From positions 3,658,001 to 3,722,000 of the forward strand of contig NC_013530.1 of assembly GCF_000024965.1 (NCBI RefSeq): DNA of 64,000 nt, written 5' to 3'. A model generated the notes under the pieces. It was not told the origin of the DNA and ran no database searches. It saw only the letters and a program-made list of their open reading frames with translations. The translations under genes were made by a program, and so were the position numbers. The DNA is from Xylanimonas cellulosilytica DSM 15894 (GTDB lineage Bacteria; Actinomycetota; Actinomycetes; Actinomycetales; Cellulomonadaceae). This document shows, in pieces, positions 33,533 to 41,846 of the stretch (positions within the stretch are counted from its first letter, which is position 1; the number at the start of each line of letters is the position of its first letter).

Positions 33533-33597
33533 CCTTTGAACGTATGCCCCACTGGCGTTATGGCGCCGATAACGCCAGTGGGGCGTACGTTCAAAGG
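33533..33597. repeat. 65-bp palindromic element, copy 2
   Basis: A nearly perfect 29-bp stem (CCTTTGAACGTATGCCCC, then ACTGGCGTTAT, and complement with one mismatch) surrounds GGCGCCG. Same length and orientation as copy 1, 418 bp apart. It might also end transcription of the small acidic gene. Followed by two 17-bp tandem units (33631-33664). Confidence 0.88.
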
Positions 33598-33672
33598 TCG
33601 CCTTTGCCGGCAGGTTCGGCGGGGGCGGGGGCGGTGGCAGAGGGCCGGCGGTGGCAGAGGGCCGGCGGCGGG

Positions 33673-35133
33673 TCAGATCGTCACGGTGCCCGTGGCCAGC
33701 AGGATCAGGCCGACGACGGCGAAGGTGGTGACGACGGCGAACGTCACCAGCCCCGGCGTCGTGAAGACGCGTGCGCGTTGCTCTCTGCGGGCCAGGACGT
33801 ACAGCACCGTGGCGGGGGCCAACAGCAGGCCGGCGAGGAACAGGAACACGTAGCCGGCCGCCCAGATCAGGAACAGCGTGTACGCCGTCGAGACGGCCGC
33901 GATCACCAGCTCACGGTTCCGCCGACGGGGGTCGACGCCGTCGTACGTCTCGCGAGTCAGCGCGAGCTTGAGGGCGTAGCAGCTCACCAGGGCGAACGGG
34001 GTCAGCGCCAGCGCGGCGGTGAGGTCGAGCGTGAAGTCGAGCGCGTTGCTCACGAACTGGACCGCGAAGAGGATGAGCGTGACCAGCACGGACGTCCACA
34101 GCACGGCGTTCTGCGGGACGCCGTGCGCGTTCCGGCGGGCGAGGTAGCCGGGCAGGTCGCCGTCGCTGGCGGCCGCGTAGACGACGTCGGCGGCCAGGAG
34201 CTGCCAGGCGAGGTAGGCCCCCAGGACGGAGACGATGAGGCCCACCCGGATGAACGCCCCGCCCCACGGGCCCACCGCCGTCTCGAGCACGCCGCCCACC
34301 GAGGGCTGGGACAGCGCGGCGATCTCGCTCTTGGGCAGGATGCCGAAGGACAGGATCGAGATGCTCGCGAACAGGGCGAGCACCGAGACGAACCCGAGCA
34401 CGGTGGCGCGGCCGACGTCCTGGCGCCGCCGCGCGTACCGGGAGTACACGCTGGCCCCCTCGATGCCGAGGAACACGAACACCGTGACCAGCATCGTGCC
34501 CTGGACCTGCAGGAACAGCGAGTCCCCGCCCGGCACGTCGTAGCCGCCGGTGAGGTTGCCGACGAACACCTCGGGGTCGAAGAAGACGATCACCAGCACG
34601 AGGAACAGCACCAGCGGCACCAGCTTGGCGGCCGTGACGACGGCATTGATCCCCACCGCCTCCTTGACCCCGCGCCGGATGAGCGAGAAGAACCCCCAGA
34701 CGGCGACGGCGGAGACGCCGAACGCGGTCCAGGTGTCGCCCCGGCCGAGCACGGGCTCCAGCTCGGGGAAGAGCTGGGACAGGGTGGTCATGATGAGCAC
34801 CCAGTAGAAGGCGTTCCCCGCGCACGCGGACGCCCAGAACCCGACGGCGGAGACGAAACCGGGGTACGCGCCGAACCCCTCCCGCGCGTACACGTACACC
34901 CCGTTGTCGAGGTCGGGCTTGCGGACCGCCAGGGTCTGGAAGACGAACGCGAGGCAGAGCATGCCGAGCCCGGCGATCGACCACGCGATGAGGGCGCCGT
35001 ACACCCCGGTCTGCGACGCGAACCGGGACGGGAGCTGGAACACCCCCGCGCCCACCATCGAGCCCACCACCATCGCGGTGAGGGCAGGCAGGGTCAGCTT
35101 GGCGGCGCCGGTCACCTGCGTGGTGGAAGCCAT
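33673..35133 (-). CDS. APC-family basic amino acid antiporter (ArcD-like)
   Basis: 486 residues with twelve transmembrane segments and the APC-superfamily start MVVGSMVGAGVFQLPSRFA (unwound helix 1 with the GSGVGAG-like motif). Further typical parts are FWASACAGNAFYWVLIMTTL, VFVFLGIEGASVYSRYARRRQDVGRAT and AWQLLAADVVYAAASDGDLPGYLARRNAHGVPQNA. The last is diagnostic for arginine/ornithine-type antiporters (ArcD/YdgI). It would exchange a basic amino acid for its decarboxylated or deiminated product. Not adjacent to the arginine genes at 6-8 kb but fits that metabolism. ATG 35133. Confidence 0.85.
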   Translation of the reverse strand: MASTTQVTGAAKLTLPALTAMVVGSMVGAGVFQLPSRFASQTGVYGALIAWSIAGLGMLCLAFVFQTLAVRKPDLDNGVYVYAREGFGAYPGFVSAVGFWASACAGNAFYWVLIMTTLSQLFPELEPVLGRGDTWTAFGVSAVAVWGFFSLIRRGVKEAVGINAVVTAAKLVPLVLFLVLVIVFFDPEVFVGNLTGGYDVPGGDSLFLQVQGTMLVTVFVFLGIEGASVYSRYARRRQDVGRATVLGFVSVLALFASISILSFGILPKSEIAALSQPSVGGVLETAVGPWGGAFIRVGLIVSVLGAYLAWQLLAADVVYAAASDGDLPGYLARRNAHGVPQNAVLWTSVLVTLILFAVQFVSNALDFTLDLTAALALTPFALVSCYALKLALTRETYDGVDPRRRNRELVIAAVSTAYTLFLIWAAGYVFLFLAGLLLAPATVLYVLARREQRARVFTTPGLVTFAVVTTFAVVGLILLATGTVTI

Positions 35134-35278
35134 CGACGAGTCCCTTGTCCCTTCGGTGTGTCGCTCCGGCGCCCGAACGGCACCTGACGGTGCCCGACCG
35201 GTGAACCCGGTCCCCCAGCATCATGGCGGCACGACGGGCAAGCGTCGCCCGGGCGCGGTCCGCCGTCCGCCGGTTTGC

Positions 35279-35319
35279 GCGACACGCCGCGGCGTCGTGC
35301 GCGGTTCCCGGCGTGTCGC
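35279..35319 (-). terminator. Hairpin terminator of the CDF gene
   Basis: 11-bp arms GCGACACGCCG (35279-35289) and CGGCGTGTCGC (35309-35319) with a 19-nt GC-rich loop lie 17 bp past the CDF stop. Confidence 0.6.
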
Positions 35320-35335
35320 GGCGTCGTCGTCGGGC

Positions 35336-36253
35336 TCAGGCGTGCCCGGGGCGCTCGTGCCCCGGATGGCTCGCGGGCTCCACCTGGAACGTCGAGTGCT
35401 CGACGGCGGTGGCGAAGTGGGTGGCGACGCACTCCTGGAGCTGGTCGAGGATGTGGCCGGCGTGCCCGTCCTCGAAGCACTCGTTCTCGACGACGACGTG
35501 CGCGGACAGCACCGGCAGCCCGGTCGCGATGAGCGAGGCGTGCACGTCGTGCACCTCGCGCACGTGGTCGAGGGCGAGCAGGTGGGCGCGGACGGCGTCG
35601 AGGTCCAGTCCGGGCGGCGTGGACTCGAGGAGCACCGACGTCGTCTCCCAGAGCAGGCGTGCCGCGCGCGGCAGGATGAGGGCGCCGATGAGCAGCCCGG
35701 CGACGGTGTCGGCGCGCTGCCACCCCGTGGTCGCGATGACGACGGCGGCGACGATGACGGCGACGGAGCCGAGGGCGTCGTTGACCACTTCGAGGAACGC
35801 GGCCCGCAGGTTGAGGTTCGCCGACCGGCGGGGCGCGAGCACCAGCATCGCGGCCAGGTTCCCGACCAGGCCGACGACGCCGAACACCACGAGCTCGGTC
35901 GCGGCGATCTCGGGCGGCTCCCACAGGCGGCGGACGCCCTCGACCAGCACGTACCCGCCGACGACGAGCAGCACCGCCGACTGGCCCAGGGCCGCGAGCA
36001 CCTCGGCGCGGCGGTACCCCCAGGTGCGCCGCGACGTCGGCGGCCGCAGCGAGAGGTGCGCGGCGAACAGCGCGAGCCCGAGCCCACCGGCGTCGACGAC
36101 CATGTGCGCGGCGTCCACGAGCAGCGCGAGCGACCCGGTCACGAGCGCCCCGACCACCTCGGCCACCAGGATCGCGGCGGTGATCGCGAACGCGACCGCC
36201 AGCCGGCCGCGGTGATCCGCGACCCCGTGTGCGTGTGCGTGTCCGTGATTCAC
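35336..36253 (-). CDS. Cation diffusion facilitator family transporter
   Basis: 305 residues. A His-rich start (NHGHAHAHGVADHRG) precedes six transmembrane helices. The metal-site residues of helix 2 and 5 are in LLVDAAHMVVDAGG and AAFLEVVNDALGSVAVI, the HxxxD/NxxxD pattern of zinc-type CDFs. The C-terminal cytoplasmic domain holds VHDVHASLIATGLPVLSAHVVV. Expected to export Zn2+ (or Co2+/Cd2+) by proton antiport. GTG 36253 gives the normal N terminus. 71 bp downstream of the hxlR gene on the same strand. Confidence 0.9.
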   Translation of the reverse strand: MNHGHAHAHGVADHRGRLAVAFAITAAILVAEVVGALVTGSLALLVDAAHMVVDAGGLGLALFAAHLSLRPPTSRRTWGYRRAEVLAALGQSAVLLVVGGYVLVEGVRRLWEPPEIAATELVVFGVVGLVGNLAAMLVLAPRRSANLNLRAAFLEVVNDALGSVAVIVAAVVIATTGWQRADTVAGLLIGALILPRAARLLWETTSVLLESTPPGLDLDAVRAHLLALDHVREVHDVHASLIATGLPVLSAHVVVENECFEDGHAGHILDQLQECVATHFATAVEHSTFQVEPASHPGHERPGHA

Positions 36254-36324
36254 GAGCCCACCCAACCACGCCCCGGCCAGGGCAGGCAGCCACCCAGAGC
36301 GCGCGGGATCTCGGGCGGGTCCGC

Positions 36325-36678
36325 TCAGGTGCCGGCCGACTCCTGGAACGCGGCGACGGCGGCGCCGTGCTCGCGCGCCCAGTCCGTGAGGACCTCGATG
36401 GGCTCGACGAGCGTGCGGCCGAGCTCGGTGAGGCCGTACTCGACCTGCCGCGGCGCGTGGGCGTGGCGTTCGACGAGGCCGTACCGCTGCAGGCGGCGCA
36501 GCGTCTGGGTGAGCACCTTGCGGGAGACGCCGCCGACGAGGTCGACGATCTGCCCGTGCCGCAGCGGTTCGTCGCGGAGCCCGAAGAGGACGAGCACCGC
36601 CCACTTGTCCGAGATGATGTCGACGGCCAGCCGCGTGGGGCAGTCGGCGAGGACGCCCGGTCCTGCTGCGCTCTGCAT
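36325..36678 (-). CDS. HxlR-family winged-helix regulator
   Basis: 117 residues, MQSAAGPGVLADCPTRLAVD, then KWAVLVLFGLRDEPLRHGQIVDLVGGVSRKVLTQTLRRLQRYGLVER, the HxlR core with the N-terminal sensor Cys. It represses or activates the divergent oxidoreductase in most such pairs. ATG 36678 fits the family; the start at 36696 is a possible alternative. Confidence 0.92.
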   Translation of the reverse strand: MQSAAGPGVLADCPTRLAVDIISDKWAVLVLFGLRDEPLRHGQIVDLVGGVSRKVLTQTLRRLQRYGLVERHAHAPRQVEYGLTELGRTLVEPIEVLTDWAREHGAAVAAFQESAGT

Positions 36679-36688
36679 GACCACCGAA

Positions 36689-36705
36689 GGTACCAACAGG
36701 TAACC
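36689..36705. promoter_or_regulatory. Candidate HxlR operator
   Basis: GGTACCAACAGGTAACC contains two GGTAnCC-type half-sites and lies between the divergent hxlR and oxidoreductase starts, 10 bp from the hxlR ATG. Assigned by position and symmetry only. Confidence 0.45.
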
Positions 36706-36753
36706 GTGGGCTCCGTAGCGTCGTGAGCACAGCAGACGCGAAGGAGTTCTCCC

Positions 36754-37749
36754 ATGTCACGAGTGGTGGTTTTCGACGAGTTCGGCGGGCCTGAGGTCCT
36801 GAGGGTGATGGACGCACCGGTGGTCGAGCCGGCGGCAGGCGAGGTGCGGGTGCGGATCGAGGCGTTCGCCGTCAATCCGCTCGACGCGCTCATGCGGTCC
36901 GGCCGCTCCCCCGCGCCCGTCCCCCTGCCGCACGCCCGCCTGGGCGTCGAGGGCACCGGCGTCGTCGAGGCGATGGGTGCCGACGTCGCAGGGCTGTCGG
37001 TCGGTGCGCCGGTCGTCCTCGCGGCGGTCCCGGACGCGCACGTCCGCGGCAGCTACGCCGAGCACGTCACGCTGCCCGCACGCCAGGTCATCCCTCGGCC
37101 CGCCGGGCTCGGGATCGCGGAGGCGGCGGCCGTCTGGGTCGCGTTCAGCACCGCCTACGGCGCCCTGGTCGAGAAGGCAGGGATGCGGCCCGGCGACCAC
37201 GTCGTCGTCACGGCCGCGTCCGGGGCGGTGGGGCGCGCGGCCGTCCAGGTCGCGAACCGCGTCGGCGCCGTGCCCCTCGCCGTCACCCGGCACGCCGCGA
37301 ACGCGGACGGCCTGCTCGACGCGGGCGCCGTCGTCGTCGTCGCCATGGACCGGGAGAATGTCGTCGCCGCCGTCCGCCGTCACACCGGCGGGACCGGCGC
37401 CGACGTCGTCCTCGACCTGGTCGGCGGCCCCGGTCAGGCGGACCTCGCCCGGGCCGTGCGGCCCGGCGGCACCGTGCTCGCCGCGGGGTTCCTCGACCCC
37501 CGGCCCGCACGTGTGCCGACGTCCCCTGTGCCGACGACGGCGCTGCCGGTCGTCGCGTACCGGAGCTTCGAGCACACCCTCGACCCGGCCGTGGTGCGGC
37601 GCATGGCGGTCTTCCTCGACGACGGGCTGCGCGAGGGCGCCCTGCGACCCGTCGTGGGCGAGGTGTTCACGCTCGACGACGTCGTCCAGGCGCACCGGCA
37701 TCTGGAGAAGGGCCTCCACGGCGGGCGGAAGATCGTCGTCACGCCGTAG
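36754..37749 (+). CDS. NADP-dependent zinc-independent alcohol dehydrogenase / quinone oxidoreductase
   Basis: 331 residues of the MDR superfamily. The GroES-like N-terminal domain contains AFAVNPLDALMRSGRSP and LGVEGTGVVEAMG; no zinc-ligand cysteines are present, as in quinone oxidoreductases. The Rossmann domain has VVTAASGAVGRAAVQVANRVGA and DVVLDLVGG. AAGG precedes ATG 36754. Divergent to the HxlR regulator, which typically responds to quinones or electrophiles, so a role in electrophile reduction is likely. Convergent with the carboxypeptidase gene. Confidence 0.9.
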   Translation: MSRVVVFDEFGGPEVLRVMDAPVVEPAAGEVRVRIEAFAVNPLDALMRSGRSPAPVPLPHARLGVEGTGVVEAMGADVAGLSVGAPVVLAAVPDAHVRGSYAEHVTLPARQVIPRPAGLGIAEAAAVWVAFSTAYGALVEKAGMRPGDHVVVTAASGAVGRAAVQVANRVGAVPLAVTRHAANADGLLDAGAVVVVAMDRENVVAAVRRHTGGTGADVVLDLVGGPGQADLARAVRPGGTVLAAGFLDPRPARVPTSPVPTTALPVVAYRSFEHTLDPAVVRRMAVFLDDGLREGALRPVVGEVFTLDDVVQAHRHLEKGLHGGRKIVVTP

Positions 37750-37776
37750 GGCCCCGTCGCGCTCCCGGCGCCGGCC

Positions 37777-38820
37777 TCAGGCGAAGTCCGCCCACATCCG
37801 CCGGCTCGCGCCGTCGACGGTCACCGTGCCGCCGTACGGCAGGATCCACTGCGGGCGGGTGTGACCGAAGGGCACGCCGACGACGACGACCGCGTCCGGG
37901 TTGTAGCGCTGCACCGTCTCGATGGCGGCGTCGCGCTGCTCGGCGCGGAGCGCGGCACGCTCGACGGCGTTCGGGTGCACGTCGAACGACGACGTCGGCG
38001 GGCGTGCGACGACGACGGCGTCGACCGCCGCGAGGATGCCGCGTTCGCCCAGGGACCGGACGATCCGGCCGAACTCGTGTGCCGGGATGAGCTCCTCGGA
38101 GGTCTCCAGCAGCAGCACGCCCCCCGCGAGGACGGCTGGGTCCGCCGGGAAGCGACCGGCGGTGAGGATCTGCTGGAGCACCTCGATGCAGCCGCCCCAG
38201 GTGCGGCCGGTGACGGCGTGAGCCGGGCCGGCCCAGGTCCACGGCTCGGTGGGTTCGCGGTCGCCGTGCTCGGTGAGCGCGGCGGGGTCGCCCCAGTCCT
38301 TGCCGAGATCCTCGGACTCGCCGGGCTCGGTGATCTCCAGGCGCTCGCCGGTGAGCAGCGCCGCCCGCAGCCCGGCGGCGTGCACGGCGTCGACGGCCGG
38401 GCCGGGGCCCAGGTGCACCTGTGTGGAGCCGCCGTGGAAGCTCGCCACGCCGTGCGTCCACAGCCAGCTGAGCAGGTTGGTGTTGTCGCTGTACCCGAGG
38501 AACGGCTTCGGGTCGGCGCGCACCAGCGCGGCGTCGAGGTGCGGGATCACGGTGATCTGGTCGTCACCGCCGATGGTCGCCAGCACGGCACGGATCTCGG
38601 GGTCGCCGAAGGCGGCGTTCAGGTCCGCGGCGCGCTCCTGCGGGGTCGCACCGAGCTTCCGCGTCGTCGGGTACTCGACGGGAACCAGGCCGGTGAGCGC
38701 GGCGAGGCGCTCCATCGCCTGCTCGTGCACCGCGGGCGCGACCCCGGGCGCGGCGAACGCGGGCGAGAGGACGGCGACCTTGTCACCGGGTGCGGCCTTG
38801 CGCGGCGAGGCGAGTTCCAT
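37777..38820 (-). CDS. S66-family LD-carboxypeptidase / MccF-like peptidase
   Basis: 347 residues. The S66 catalytic Ser111 is in PFLGYSDNTNLL, the Glu in GGVLLLETSEE and the His in GVPFGHTRPQ, in the usual order. GDDQITVIPHLD and FHGGSTQVHLGPG are typical of the MccF branch, which cleaves microcin C-like peptidyl adenylates or recycles peptidoglycan LD-peptides. ATG 38820 (or 38829). It starts just after the WYL gene on the same strand, probably co-transcribed. Confidence 0.87.
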   Translation of the reverse strand: MELASPRKAAPGDKVAVLSPAFAAPGVAPAVHEQAMERLAALTGLVPVEYPTTRKLGATPQERAADLNAAFGDPEIRAVLATIGGDDQITVIPHLDAALVRADPKPFLGYSDNTNLLSWLWTHGVASFHGGSTQVHLGPGPAVDAVHAAGLRAALLTGERLEITEPGESEDLGKDWGDPAALTEHGDREPTEPWTWAGPAHAVTGRTWGGCIEVLQQILTAGRFPADPAVLAGGVLLLETSEELIPAHEFGRIVRSLGERGILAAVDAVVVARPPTSSFDVHPNAVERAALRAEQRDAAIETVQRYNPDAVVVVGVPFGHTRPQWILPYGGTVTVDGASRRMWADFA

Positions 38821-38840
38821 GCCGCACATGGTGGCGCACT

Positions 38841-39803
38841 TCAGGGCCCTGCGGACCGTTCGACCGCCCGCGCGTACCGCTCGGCGAGCCCGCGCAGGTG
38901 GTCGACGAGCTCGGGCGGCTCTTCCACCGCGAAGTCGAGTCCGAGCATGCCGATCCACACGGCGACGGTCTCCAGGGTGTCCCCGCCGGTCACCAGGACG
39001 CTGCGGCCGTCGTCGTGCGGCTCGACCCGCCCGACGGCGGGGTTGATGCGCGCGGCCACCTCGTCCGGGGGTGCGTCGACGACGATCCGTGCGTGCACGG
39101 CCCACCCGGCACCCGCCACCTCCCGGACCACGAACTCCGTGACGTCCTCGGGTGGCGGGGCCGGGGAGAACCGGCGTCCGCCGGGAGTCCGAAGGCGGAT
39201 CCAGTCCACCCGCAAGGGCTCCCAACGACCGGAGGCGACGTCGCGACAGACCAGGTACCAGCGCCGCTGCCACACCACCAGGTGGTACGGCTCGACCTCC
39301 ACCGTGCGCTGCTCGTAGTCGCAGCGCAGCGTGCGGCGGTCCCGGATCGCGGCGGAGATCTCGGTCAGGAGCTCGGGCTCGACGACGGGATCCTCGACGT
39401 TGGAGTCGGTGTTGACGGGGCCTGCGCTCGTCGCGGACCGCAGCGCCTCGATCCGTCGCCGGATCCGTTGCGGCATGACCTGCTCGAGCTTGGTGAGCGC
39501 CCGGCCGCCGCTCTCCTCGAACGCCTTCATGCCCGTCGTGGCACGAAGGCCGACGGCGATCGCGACCGCCTCCTCGTCGTCGAGCAGGAGCGGCGGGAGG
39601 ACGGCGCCCGCACCCAGCCGGTACCTGCCACCGGGCCCGCGGGTGGTGTGGACCGGGTAGCCCAGCTCGCGCAGGCGGGCGACGTCGTTGCGCACCGTCC
39701 GGTCGGTGACGCCCAGCCGCTGCGCGAGCTCCTGGCCGGACCAGTCGGCGCGGGACTGGAGCAGCCCGAGGAGGGCGAGCAGACGGGCCGACGTCGTGGT
39801 CAT
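38841..39803 (-). CDS. WYL-domain transcriptional regulator (HTH_11)
   Basis: 320 residues. The N-terminal HTH has LLALLGLLQSRADWSGQELAQRLGVTDRTVRNDVARLRELGYPV. The WYL domain (about 135-215) has YHLVVWQRRWYLVCRDVASGRWEPLRVDWI, and a WCX C-terminal domain reaches the end. Divergent from the epoxide hydrolase gene, which it probably controls. A dyad AGGAA-N7-TTCCT (39817-39833) lies 14 bp upstream of its start. Ligand unknown; WYL proteins sense nucleotides, nucleic acids or other small molecules. Confidence 0.92.
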   Translation of the reverse strand: MTTTSARLLALLGLLQSRADWSGQELAQRLGVTDRTVRNDVARLRELGYPVHTTRGPGGRYRLGAGAVLPPLLLDDEEAVAIAVGLRATTGMKAFEESGGRALTKLEQVMPQRIRRRIEALRSATSAGPVNTDSNVEDPVVEPELLTEISAAIRDRRTLRCDYEQRTVEVEPYHLVVWQRRWYLVCRDVASGRWEPLRVDWIRLRTPGGRRFSPAPPPEDVTEFVVREVAGAGWAVHARIVVDAPPDEVAARINPAVGRVEPHDDGRSVLVTGGDTLETVAVWIGMLGLDFAVEEPPELVDHLRGLAERYARAVERSAGP

Positions 39804-39816
39804 CTCGTCAGAATAA

Positions 39817-39833
39817 AGGAAAGATCCGTTCCT
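39817..39833. promoter_or_regulatory. Candidate operator of WYL regulator / epoxide hydrolase
   Basis: AGGAA-AGATCCG-TTCCT inverted repeat in a locally AT-rich stretch of the divergent intergenic region. Positional inference. Confidence 0.4.
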
Positions 39834-39899
39834 GAACCGGTCGTAGCGTGGTCATGACATCGGGCCCAGAGCCCACCGGACTCCCCCAGGAGAACGACC

Positions 39900-41030
39900 A
39901 TGACCAGCACCGCGACCGCCATCCGCCCCTTCACCGTCGAGATCCCGCAGGCCGATCTCGACGACCTGAGCCGCCGGCTCGAGAACACCCGCTTCGCTCC
40001 CTCGGCCCCCGGCGACTCCTGGGACTACGGCACGCCCTTCTCCTACCTGCGCGACATGGTCGACCGGTGGCAGGCCTTCGACTGGCGCGCCCAGGAGGCG
40101 CGCATCAACGCGTTCCCGAACTACCTCACCGAGATCGACGGCCAGACCGTCCACTTCATCCACGTGCGCTCCGCGGAGCCCGGCGCGAAGGCGCTGGTGC
40201 TCTCGCACACCTACCCGGGCTCGTTCCTGGAGTTCCTCGACCTCATCGGCCCGCTGACCGACCCGGTCGCCCACGGCGGCCGCGCCGAGGACGCCTTCCA
40301 CGTCGTCGTGCCCTCGACGCCGGGCTTCGGGTTCAGCACCCCGCTGGTCGGGGGTGGCTGGACCATGGAACGCGTGGCCGGCGTGTGGGACACGCTCATG
40401 CGCAGGCTCGGCTACGAGTCCTACGGAGCCCACGGCAGCGACGGCGGGGCGATGATCTCGCGCGAGCTCGCGGTGCTGAACCCCGCAGGGTTCCTCGGCT
40501 CGCACGTGCTGCAGCTCTTCTCGTTCCCCAGCGGCACACCTGGGGAGATGGACGGCTTCGGCCCCGAGGAGTACGCGGCGCTGGAGCACCTGCAGTGGTT
40601 CCAGAGCGTCGGCGGGTACAACGCGATGAACGGGTCGCGGCCGCAGACCATCGCCGCCGGGTTCGCCGACTCACCGGTGGCCTGGCTCGCGTACAGCGAG
40701 CTGTTCGAGAGCTTCGGCAACGGCACTGCCCTCGTCGCCCCCGAGCAGGTGCTCGCCCAGGTGACCCTCTACTGGCTGACCAACACCGCCGCGAGCGCCG
40801 TCCGCTACCACTACGAGGGCCTGCGCGCGGGAGCCGAGCCGGTCCGCAGCACCGGGCGCCTCGGCGTCGCCGTCTTCAAGGACGACTTCCGCACGATCCG
40901 GTCGCTGGCCGAGCGGGACAACGCCTCGATCGTCCACTGGTCGGAGTTCGACCGCGGGGGCCACTTCGCGGCGCTGGAGGTGCCCGACGACGTGGTCGCG
41001 GATCTGCGGGCGTTCTTCGCGGGGGTGTGA
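39900..41030 (+). CDS. Epoxide hydrolase (EHN-type alpha/beta hydrolase)
   Basis: 376 residues. The N-terminal EHN domain has RPFTVEIPQADLDDLSRRLENTRF, the oxyanion segment is LVLSHTYPGSFLEFLDLI, and the nucleophile Asp is in YGAHGSDGGAMISREL. The lid carries Tyr residues, and the catalytic His is in DRGGHFAALEVPDDV. Hydrolyses epoxides to diols through an Asp-ester intermediate. GGAGAAC precedes ATG 39900. Divergent to the WYL regulator. The HGWPGS motif of the family reads HTYPGS here, a mild variant. Confidence 0.9.
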   Translation: MTSTATAIRPFTVEIPQADLDDLSRRLENTRFAPSAPGDSWDYGTPFSYLRDMVDRWQAFDWRAQEARINAFPNYLTEIDGQTVHFIHVRSAEPGAKALVLSHTYPGSFLEFLDLIGPLTDPVAHGGRAEDAFHVVVPSTPGFGFSTPLVGGGWTMERVAGVWDTLMRRLGYESYGAHGSDGGAMISRELAVLNPAGFLGSHVLQLFSFPSGTPGEMDGFGPEEYAALEHLQWFQSVGGYNAMNGSRPQTIAAGFADSPVAWLAYSELFESFGNGTALVAPEQVLAQVTLYWLTNTAASAVRYHYEGLRAGAEPVRSTGRLGVAVFKDDFRTIRSLAERDNASIVHWSEFDRGGHFAALEVPDDVVADLRAFFAGV

Positions 41031-41053
41031 GCGGCGCGCCGTGGCCGCTCAGG

Positions 41054-41737
41054 CTAGGTGCCCGTGGCCTGGAGGCGCAGCCCGGCGAGCAGCAGGTCGA
41101 GGCCTGCCCGGAACTGCTCGGCGTCGTCGTGCACGGCGAACTCGTCGACGACGTGGTGGACGAAGGGGAACGCCTCGGGGTCCAGGGCGCGCCACTCGGT
41201 CACGATCTCGGCGAGGTAGTCGTCGCGGGTGACCTCGCCGTCGAGCACCTCCTGTGGTGGCTGCTGCCCCAGGTCAGCCGCGGTGCCGACGACGAAGCCC
41301 ACGATGGCGGAGACCGCGTGGAAGGCCTGCCGCCGCGTGAGGCCGAGCCGCAGCACCTGCTCGCCGATCCGCTCGTAGAGGAGGAGCGCGTTGGGCTGGG
41401 TCCCGGTGTTGCGCATGAAGTAGGCGCCGAGCCAAGGCCGCTGGACGATGACGTCGAAGACGGTGACGGCGATGGCCCGGAGGTTGTCGATCGGGTCGTC
41501 GCCGTCCAGGAACCGCTCGATGTCCGCGAGCGGGCCGGTGAGGACGTGGTCCGTCGCCTTGTCGAGCAGCTCGTCCTTGCTGGCGACGTACCAGTAGATG
41601 CTCGCCACCCCTCCGCCCAGCCGTGCGGCCAGTGCTCGGAACGTCAGGGCCGGCTCACCCGCCTCGTCCAGGAGGGCGACGGCCTCGGCGATCACCGTCT
41701 CCATCGAGTGCGAGGCCCGGCGTCGGGGTGCTGGCAT
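41054..41737 (-). CDS. TetR-family regulator (TetR_C domain)
   Basis: 227 residues. The N-terminal HTH has IAEAVALLDEAGEPALTFRALAARLGGGVASIYWYVASKDELLDKATD, and the C-terminal half is like the classical TetR_C ligand domain. Divergent from an MFS exporter with two inverted-repeat operators between, so it is the local repressor. ATG 41737 taken; the frame further upstream runs through the operators. Confidence 0.92.
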   Translation of the reverse strand: MPAPRRRASHSMETVIAEAVALLDEAGEPALTFRALAARLGGGVASIYWYVASKDELLDKATDHVLTGPLADIERFLDGDDPIDNLRAIAVTVFDVIVQRPWLGAYFMRNTGTQPNALLLYERIGEQVLRLGLTRRQAFHAVSAIVGFVVGTAADLGQQPPQEVLDGEVTRDDYLAEIVTEWRALDPEAFPFVHHVVDEFAVHDDAEQFRAGLDLLLAGLRLQATGT

Positions 41738-41779
41738 GGCGTACCTCTCAGGTCGGTGCGTGCGCGGGTCTTGCACTCT

Positions 41780-41831
41780 ATCGAACAACGTTCTATCGTG
41801 GCGACGCGTTCGCAATCGAACGCCGTTCGAT
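41780..41831. promoter_or_regulatory. Tandem TetR operators between tetR and MFS gene
   Basis: Two 17-bp palindromes, ATCGAACAACGTTCTAT (41780-41796) and ATCGAACGCCGTTCGAT (41815-41831), share ATCGAAC/GTTCGAT half-sites and are 35 bp apart. The second ends 15 bp before the MFS ATG. Confidence 0.8.
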
Positions 41832-41846
41832 ACGAGGAGGCGCCCC

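Noticed and set aside
32293-35187. 964-residue plus-strand frame
   Set aside because: Runs through DUF4334 out of frame, the repeats and the antisense of the antiporter; no ribosome site or domain.
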